Origin: Candidatus Minthomonas equi
GTDB taxonomy: Bacteria > Bacteroidota > Bacteroidia > Bacteroidales > UBA932
NCBI GenBank assembly: GCA_018064575.1
Contig: JAGHUZ010000203.1
Location: 1 to 12,745 of the forward strand
DNA: 12,745 nucleotides
Direction of reading: 5' to 3'
In this document: positions 7,855 through 12,745 of the stretch, in pieces
How positions within the stretch are numbered: the stretch's first letter is position 1
Layout: every line of letters starts with the position of its first letter
The notes under the pieces: generated by a model
Database searches by the model: none
What the model was told of the DNA's origin: nothing
The model's input: only the letters and a program-made list of their open reading frames with translations
Made by a program: the position numbers and the translations under genes

Positions 7855-10149
7855 CTACTTTGAAGCAGTTACGATATATTTGTCTATCGACTTGAAGAAA
7901 TCCTTCGCTGCCGGAGTCATCATAGAGGCCAACGGACGGCTGTAGAAATCATCCACTATCGCTTTCATTCTGTCCGGTGCATCGGGTGAGCCGATTTTCT
8001 CGAGCAGCACCTTCATCTGAGGAAGGTAGTACCAGTCGAACAGTTCACTGATATAGGTACGGCAATAGCCGTTCTCTGCATTCCCCTTGAAGGCATGTTC
8101 AAAAGCGGGATTGATATCGGGATTGACCTCTTTCAAACGGTCCATACTGACATTCATCGAGTAGTCGTCACTCAGGCTCAGAACGTCTCGGATACCGGTA
8201 AGCGCAGCAAGAGCCTTCGCACCTGCACGTCTGAGTTCGGAAGCAGTGGCATTGCCGGAGGCTTTCCCATTATAAGCGATAAGATATTTGTACAGTTCTA
8301 CGGTAAACATTCTGCCCAGAACGGTTCTTGCCAGGTCGATGGCATCACGGTCGACGAACGAATTTCCCTTTCCGAAGGGAAGGGATGCGATAACCTTCAG
8401 GACTGCATTCGCGTCTGCGGTCTTGGAAGAACTCTTGTCCAGCACTCTTCTAAACCGGTCAAGGGTCTCCACGGAAAGCGTTCCCTTCGCATAACTTCCC
8501 AAACTGCGGAATTCCGGAAGGAGCTCATTGGCTGACTGAATCAGGGGCAGAGCGGCAAGCCAAGCCTGCTCCATCACTTCGGAATATTCGCCATAGCGTT
8601 TGCCGCACAGTTCTTTCACCGCATCCTCGGGGGACAATATATCCGGTTTCCATGCATTATGTGTAAAGAATTCAAGCATCAGCTGGTCGCTGTGGGAATT
8701 CTCGGGCCAGAAGAAAAATCCGCAGCACATGGGATCGTCCACCACCAATGGTATCCTCTGGCAGATAAGATCATAATTCCCCCTGAGTTCATTTTCCCAT
8801 TCGTATGCGTGAAATATGCCGAAAGTATAAGGAAAGCGGTTTCTCACTCCCCATTTCGTAAAATTGGATCTCTTTCCTTCTACACTGAGGTCAGACATAT
8901 AGTCGAACATTATGGTGTTGGCAGGATCGAACTGGGGAAGAAGACGGCCGATTTCCTCTTCTGTCCATCCCGGATAATAAAAATCCCATCCTGCAATAAG
9001 CACCGGAGAATTTTTATAATGCTCGCGAATCTTCGAGATGATGCGACGATATGCATACATTTTCATCTCGACATCCTTGTCCCGGTCATTGAATACGTTT
9101 CTCTCTGCAAGACCGATGGTATGGAACATTTCGGGACTTCCGTAATGGTCGATGTGAGCCTGTGTGAGCTTCCAATAGTTTTCCATATTGGAATCGATAC
9201 GGATATCCCAAATGGCAGCATAGGGATTATCCTTATAGGCTCCACCGCTCTGACCAAAACATACAGGTTTCACATTATCGACAAAGGCTTTCGGTGTCGG
9301 GCTGTACCAGTGGGTCATTGTACCGACATCTTCAGGCTGGATAAGTTCCCTTTCCCTGGCATACTGCAGGACATGTTTCCTGATTTGACCGCGAAATTCA
9401 AGAGGCCACGGGGTGGTTCTGTCAGAGAATGAACGGTCGATGGCTTCAGGAAAAGTTCCGTTATTGGAAGGATAGGGGACGATATCGGGGAACGCTTTCT
9501 GAAACACGTCATCAGTTCCGATTCTCAGCATCATAAGGTTCAGACGCTTCTTCAGCACCCAGTCTATCTCTTTATCCCACTGTTCAAATCCCCAATGTTC
9601 AGCCTGAAAACGGGTGAGGCTTCTGTGAGCGAAATACCTGATACCCCTATACTGAAACCTCGGGACTTCAAGCACATCGATGCCCTCCATCGGAATGGAA
9701 TCCATCTGAGGGATGATATCGCCGTCCCAGAACCACTGGCACCCTGCCTCTCTCTCAAAGAAATCATACACGGCATAAAGGGTGGCTCGACCGCTTCCTC
9801 CGGCGAGGAACAGATATTTTCTTCCTCCGTCAGAGACTGAAGTAATCGAATAAGAATCCGAATTCGCTCCGTACACAGGACGAGACAGAGCCTCCTTTTC
9901 CACGAAAGCGCGGGTAAGGGCATTTACAAAATCGGGACCGATGACCACAAGGTCCGATTTCCCGTCATCACTCGCGGTGATTTCCAAATTTACACCCGTG
10001 ACAGCGGCATAGTATTTTTGAAATTCAGTAGCGGCGTGATGATAAGCTACAGGGGCATTTGTCGGCTCGACTATCTTCCACACCGAAGCCGAAATCGTCT
10101 GAACTGACATAATCATAATCAGACTGAACAATGTTCTTTTGATTCGCAT
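7855..10149 (-). CDS. Exported GH89/NAGLU-like glycoside hydrolase
   Basis: A 764-residue exported protein whose layout follows alpha-N-acetylglucosaminidase (GH89, human NAGLU). A signal peptide covers residues 1-21 (MRIKRTL...TISA). A small alpha/beta N-terminal domain of the type found before GH20/GH67/GH89 barrels lies at about 23-135. A catalytic barrel spans about 165-500, and a helical C-terminal domain about 500-760. From remembered NAGLU sequence, WDKEIDWVLKKRLNLMMLR (191-209) matches its WEREIDWMALNGINLAL segment, and AGWDFYYPGW (386-395) matches its QGW segment. E349 in GLAER and E483 in WPENSH fall where the acid/base and nucleophile glutamates lie, 134 residues apart here against 130 in human NAGLU. 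From E483 to W500 the spacing is the same as in NAGLU. Overall identity is low and substrate-side loops differ, so an automatic annotation may call it DUF4838. It lies 57 bases after the GH13 gene, with no promoter box between. The substrate is unknown. Confidence 0.68.
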   Translation of the reverse strand: MRIKRTLFSLIMIMSVQTISASVWKIVEPTNAPVAYHHAATEFQKYYAAVTGVNLEITASDDGKSDLVVIGPDFVNALTRAFVEKEALSRPVYGANSDSYSITSVSDGGRKYLFLAGGSGRATLYAVYDFFEREAGCQWFWDGDIIPQMDSIPMEGIDVLEVPRFQYRGIRYFAHRSLTRFQAEHWGFEQWDKEIDWVLKKRLNLMMLRIGTDDVFQKAFPDIVPYPSNNGTFPEAIDRSFSDRTTPWPLEFRGQIRKHVLQYARERELIQPEDVGTMTHWYSPTPKAFVDNVKPVCFGQSGGAYKDNPYAAIWDIRIDSNMENYWKLTQAHIDHYGSPEMFHTIGLAERNVFNDRDKDVEMKMYAYRRIISKIREHYKNSPVLIAGWDFYYPGWTEEEIGRLLPQFDPANTIMFDYMSDLSVEGKRSNFTKWGVRNRFPYTFGIFHAYEWENELRGNYDLICQRIPLVVDDPMCCGFFFWPENSHSDQLMLEFFTHNAWKPDILSPEDAVKELCGKRYGEYSEVMEQAWLAALPLIQSANELLPEFRSLGSYAKGTLSVETLDRFRRVLDKSSSKTADANAVLKVIASLPFGKGNSFVDRDAIDLARTVLGRMFTVELYKYLIAYNGKASGNATASELRRAGAKALAALTGIRDVLSLSDDYSMNVSMDRLKEVNPDINPAFEHAFKGNAENGYCRTYISELFDWYYLPQMKVLLEKIGSPDAPDRMKAIVDDFYSRPLASMMTPAAKDFFKSIDKYIVTASK

Positions 10150-10206
10150 AACTGTTTCTTTCGCTTAATTATTAATTTGAGTATATCACTGTTTCAAAAC
10201 AGGTTC

Positions 10207-11589
10207 TTATTCTCCGAAATAATATCCCCATGGAGCGAGAGTGAATCTCTTTCCGTTTTCAAGACGAACCTTGACCTCGGAATCGCTGCAGTTGGCCACG
10301 AAAAGGATATCTTTACTTCTGCCGTCATGGCGGATAAACGAACATACCTTTGAAGGATTGTCATTCTCCACCCAGACAGTCTCACCGTGAGCGAGGGAGC
10401 TATAATCGCGGCGCATCTGATTCCACTTTTTAATAAGTTCGGTACGTTTCTGCGCCGCTGGCTGTTTCATACACTCTTCCCAATCAATCCAAACTCCTTC
10501 GTGACCGAACATCGAAACTCTCTTGTCATAGGCCACTTCCTGTCCGGAAAAAAGAAGAGGTACCCCTTCCAGGGCGAAACAGAATGCAAGACTGAGCTCA
10601 CAGTTGTCGTTTCCGTAAACCTTCTCCTGACGGTTTTCGAAATCATCGGTGGAAGTATCGTGGTTCTCTGTCATATTCCATATAAGTGTTCCCTTGGGGC
10701 ACTGTCCGTAATACCCGAGCATAGTCTTGCGGATAAAATCAGCACCGCCTTCCTCTTCCAGCACTTTCCTGTCTCCGTGCAATACTTTGAGAACGGAAAG
10801 AAACAGTGTATTCCAGCAGTAATTGCCATCAAATGCATATCTGGTATTGTAATGCGCACGTCCTTCCGCCATTATTACCAGATCCTTGTCAAGCCTGTCA
10901 AGTTCACCCCTGACCTCTTCCCAAAAATCAATAGGAATAAGGTCAGCTACATCACAGCGGAATCCGTCAACGTCGAAATCAGCCACATAATAGGTCATCA
11001 CAGAACGGAAATATGCCCGCGTACCGCAATATGAAAAATCAAATTCCGGAAAATGCCAGCCGGTCAGCTTGATTTCATTATTTTCGGTACGTTTGAAATA
11101 TTCCGGATGCCTGGTCAATATCGGTGCTGTAGGTCCACAATGGGCGAAGACAAGATCCAGGAAAACCTTCATTCCCAAACGATGTGCGTGTGCAATGAAA
11201 TCTTTCAAATCCTGGTCGGTACCATACTCGGAATCCACGTGGAAATAGTCATATGCCCTATACATATTTCTCGGGTCGTTGAAGCCCGATTTAATCTGCC
11301 TGGGACTCCACATCGTTCTGTCCATATCTGTATCGGCGACGGTCAGAGGGGTAAAATAAACTACCTTCACCCCGAGTTCACACAGTCGTTCAAGTTCTCT
11401 CTCGGCACCTTTCAGAGTACCCTCAGCGCTGAAGCAGCGGGGCATAAGCTGATAGGTACACCCTTCTGTAAACCAATCCGGTGGATGACGGGCATTAAGA
11501 TGATTATATGATTGACCGTACAGAGCTGTCAAATGAACCGACAGCATCAAAGAAAGAATAATTTTGAAAGTATTCAGCAGGTATTTCAT
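10207..11589 (-). CDS. Exported GH13 alpha-amylase-family glycosidase
   Basis: Retaining alpha-glucan-active enzyme of the GH13 family, exported to the periplasm or beyond. I start it at the ATG at 11589 (460 residues), because this gives an immediate signal peptide (MKYLLNTFKIILSLMLSVHL, likely cut near residue 25). The longer frame to 11694 begins at TTG and runs through a good promoter. There is no lipobox cysteine. The four GH13 regions are present: I, DLVFAH (D145, H150); II, GFRCDVA (R211 and nucleophile D213); III, MAEG (acid/base E242); IV, ENHD (H310, D311). Region I has Ala where Asn normally precedes His. A short beta-sheet domain follows from about 395 to the end. No carbohydrate-binding module is seen. 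It is first of two genes, with the NAGLU-like hydrolase 57 bases downstream. Amylase, maltogenic or other alpha-glucosidic specificity cannot be separated by eye. Confidence 0.88.
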   Translation of the reverse strand: MKYLLNTFKIILSLMLSVHLTALYGQSYNHLNARHPPDWFTEGCTYQLMPRCFSAEGTLKGAERELERLCELGVKVVYFTPLTVADTDMDRTMWSPRQIKSGFNDPRNMYRAYDYFHVDSEYGTDQDLKDFIAHAHRLGMKVFLDLVFAHCGPTAPILTRHPEYFKRTENNEIKLTGWHFPEFDFSYCGTRAYFRSVMTYYVADFDVDGFRCDVADLIPIDFWEEVRGELDRLDKDLVIMAEGRAHYNTRYAFDGNYCWNTLFLSVLKVLHGDRKVLEEEGGADFIRKTMLGYYGQCPKGTLIWNMTENHDTSTDDFENRQEKVYGNDNCELSLAFCFALEGVPLLFSGQEVAYDKRVSMFGHEGVWIDWEECMKQPAAQKRTELIKKWNQMRRDYSSLAHGETVWVENDNPSKVCSFIRHDGRSKDILFVANCSDSEVKVRLENGKRFTLAPWGYYFGE

Positions 11590-11645
11590 ATTCGTTATAA
11601 TTGATTTGAACAAAGTCAGCGATATCGATAATGTGTTATGTCCTA

Positions 11646-11677
11646 CAAAATTATTGTTTTTCTCCGAAACATTCAAA
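11646..11677 (-). promoter_or_regulatory. Promoter of the GH13/NAGLU-like operon
   Basis: On the minus strand TTTG (11677..11674), a 20-base spacer and TAATTTTG (11653..11646) match both elements of the Bacteroidota sigma-ABfr consensus (TTTG ... TAnnTTTG) at proper spacing. Transcription would start near 11643-11640, leaving a leader of about 50 bases before the ATG at 11589. It lies within the longer alternative reading frame of the GH13 gene and so supports the shorter start. This is the best-formed promoter in the window. Confidence 0.6.
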
Positions 11678-11813
11678 CTCAAAAGTACATTCAAGAACTC
11701 TGCGCCTTGCAGTTTTTGTGTCGGGCGCTTAAAAAATATGATTTCTAATGAACTCCTTTTCGCTGTTCAAGAGAAATCGGGGTAAACAGATAGGATTTCT
11801 GATTAGTATGCCT

Positions 11814-11821
11814 TATTTTTG
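11814..11821 (+). promoter_or_regulatory. -7 box of the ZIP transporter gene
   Basis: The plus strand reads TATTTTTG, an exact TAnnTTTG match, ending 21 bases before the ATG at 11843. No TTTG lies at the usual distance upstream. The rest of the 253-bp region between the GH13 and ZIP starts (11590-11842) holds the divergent GH13 promoter and no gene that I can support. Confidence 0.35.
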
Positions 11822-11842
11822 CGGTGAATCTGCATTTATGGA

Positions 11843-12631
11843 ATGCAGATATCTCGATTAATCATTTTGACTGAATTTATGACCCCGGTTTGGATTAGCG
11901 CAGCAGGACTTTGCATCGCGACGATAATAGGTTCCATTCTTGGTTTCTTTTTCAAGGAACTTCCACACAGGCTGAACGACACTGTCCTCGGATTCTGCGC
12001 CGGGGTTATGCTGGCCTCTTCGACCATCGGTCTTATTCTTCCGGCATTTGAAGGAGCTTATCATTGGTTATGGGTGGCTATCTGCGTTCTGGCCGGTGCC
12101 TGGTTTCTGAATGTCCTTGACTTCTTTACTCCACACCTCCACACCATTACCGGACTTGACCCGGAACAGCATCATAACAGCGGTACATTGAACAGAATCC
12201 TCCTTTTTGTAATGGCGGTGGCTCTGCATAAACTCCCAGAAGGGATGGCAGCCGGAGTGAGTCTGAATCCTACCGAAGACGGTATCGCTGATTGGACTGT
12301 ATCATTGGGAATCGCCATACAGAACATCCCGGAAGGAATGGTTATCATCGCTCCCCTACTGCTTTCAGGAGTATCCAGAATACGCACTTTCATCATCGCG
12401 ATGTCCATCGGACTTCTGGAAATTATCGGGGTATGGCTCGGATATGCCCTTGGTTCAACTTCGGAACTGCTTCTCCCGATGATGCTGGGTTTTACAGGAG
12501 GCGCCATGCTCTATGTCGTCTCGGATGAAATGATTCCGGAAACACACGCCCACGGCTACCAGAAGCAGGCGACATACGCACTTCTCCTGGGCTTCATAAC
12601 GATTATACTACTTGAAAAAACTCTGTTTTAA
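11843..12631 (+). CDS. ZIP-family metal transporter, GufA type
   Basis: Inner-membrane importer of divalent metal ions, most often Zn2+, sometimes Fe2+ or Mn2+. The 262 residues form about eight hydrophobic segments. The paired metal-site helices are clear: HKLPEGMAAG at 129-138 (H129, E133) and QNIPEGMVI at 160-168 (Q160, N161, E164). The second helix carries QNxPEG rather than HNxPEG, which to my knowledge marks the GufA branch rather than ZupT. A cytosolic loop at about 97-112 contains four histidines (HLH and HH) that may bind metal. The start at 11843 (MQISRLIILT) lies 21 bases after a -7 box. A later ATG at 11879 (MTPVWISAAG) is a fair alternative. No metal-regulator gene or Zur-like operator is recognised beside it. 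The stop may overlap an unassigned convergent frame. Confidence 0.88.
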   Translation: MQISRLIILTEFMTPVWISAAGLCIATIIGSILGFFFKELPHRLNDTVLGFCAGVMLASSTIGLILPAFEGAYHWLWVAICVLAGAWFLNVLDFFTPHLHTITGLDPEQHHNSGTLNRILLFVMAVALHKLPEGMAAGVSLNPTEDGIADWTVSLGIAIQNIPEGMVIIAPLLLSGVSRIRTFIIAMSIGLLEIIGVWLGYALGSTSELLLPMMLGFTGGAMLYVVSDEMIPETHAHGYQKQATYALLLGFITIILLEKTLF

Positions 12632-12745
12632 AAGTTTATCTGTCATATCCCGAAAAGCATCCGTAGTAAAAACGTTTCCTTCATTTGGCGGAGTGTTTTT
12701 TCTTATCATATGTACAATCTTGGCGATGAGACATTGGCTGAAGCT
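12608..12745 (-). CDS. Possible 3' end of an unidentified gene
   Basis: Reading leftwards from the window edge, one minus-strand frame stays open for about 45 codons and ends at TAG (12610..12608), 24 bases inside the 3' end of the ZIP gene. Its last residues include NVFTTDAFRDMTDKLLKQSF, which has an ordinary soluble-protein composition and suggests an amphipathic C-terminal helix. I do not recognise the family. The stretch is too short to be sure it is coding: two plus-strand frames are also open here, one with an ATG at 12710 (MYNLGDETLAEA). The minus-strand reading is slightly preferred, but neither is secure. Confidence 0.3.
   Translation of the reverse strand, partial: SFSQCLIAKIVHMIRKNTPPNEGNVFTTDAFRDMTDKLLKQSFFK

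Noticed and set aside
8659..9432. Long plus-strand open frame (257 codons) antisense to the NAGLU-like gene
   Set aside because: It lies wholly inside a convincing gene on the other strand. Its translation shows no domain pattern and looks like a codon-use shadow.
10387..11034. Plus-strand open frame of 215 codons antisense to the GH13 gene
   Set aside because: The opposite strand carries all four GH13 motifs over the same bases. The antisense product has no recognisable features or promoter.
11620..11627. Palindrome CGATATCG in the GH13 leader
   Set aside because: Eight bases is expected by chance at this scale, it is not repeated nearby, and it matches no operator I know.
11590..11694. 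N-terminal extension of the GH13 gene by 35 codons
   Set aside because: It starts at TTG, includes the -7 element of a well-formed promoter, and would bury the signal peptide that the ATG at 11589 exposes.
11702..11728. Inverted repeat GCGCC / GGCGC upstream of the GH13 promoter
   Set aside because: The arms are only five bases with a 17-base spacer and no T run, so it supports neither a terminator nor an operator call.
12612..12640. Possible terminator after the ZIP gene (AAAAC-TCT-GTTTT)
   Set aside because: The stem is five mostly A-T pairs inside the end of the coding region, too weak for an intrinsic terminator.

Overview
The window looks like chromosomal DNA of a Bacteroidales (Bacteroidota) bacterium. 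Three things point there: promoter -7 boxes of the TAnnTTTG type sit in front of several genes, start codons lack clear Shine-Dalgarno sequences, and the gene families (Bacteroidota-type DNA polymerase III delta, a small HsdR-N-like protein, GH13 plus NAGLU-like secreted hydrolases, a WbpM/FlaA1-type dehydratase next to rmlA) fit that phylum. The genus cannot be resolved by eye.

Left part, minus strand, transcribed right to left. At the window edge is the 5' part of rmlA (glucose-1-phosphate thymidylyltransferase). Three bases upstream of it lies a large membrane nucleotide-sugar 4,6-dehydratase of the WbpM/CapD/FlaA1 type. Together they look like the start of a surface-polysaccharide locus that continues outside the window. 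A 132-bp intergenic region upstream carries a nine-base G tract next to a candidate promoter.

Middle-left, minus strand: holA (DNA polymerase III delta), a compact orphan HsdR-N-like PD-(D/E)XK protein, cca (HD-domain tRNA nucleotidyltransferase) and nhaC (Na+/H+ antiporter). All four are co-directional. cca and nhaC overlap by ATGA, so they are probably translationally coupled. A 75-bp divergent promoter region separates holA from a plus-strand L-threonine aldolase gene (ltaE).

Middle-right, minus strand: an apparent two-gene operon of exported glycoside hydrolases. It has a GH13 alpha-amylase-family enzyme with a well-formed promoter (TTTG-N20-TAATTTTG), followed by a 764-residue protein. 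That protein has the three-part layout and both candidate catalytic glutamates of GH89 alpha-N-acetylglucosaminidases (NAGLU) but is strongly diverged elsewhere. No SusC/SusD pair or regulator is visible beside them.

Right end, plus strand: a GufA-type ZIP metal transporter, divergent from the GH13 gene. The last ~130 bases contain an unassigned open frame on the minus strand that could be the 3' end of another gene.

No rRNA, tRNA, CRISPR array, insertion sequence or phage gene was found. I saw no convincing new multi-gene system. The most unusual items are the NAGLU-like hydrolase, the G9 tract at the polysaccharide promoter and the near-leaderless promoter arrangement at holA and its downstream neighbour.
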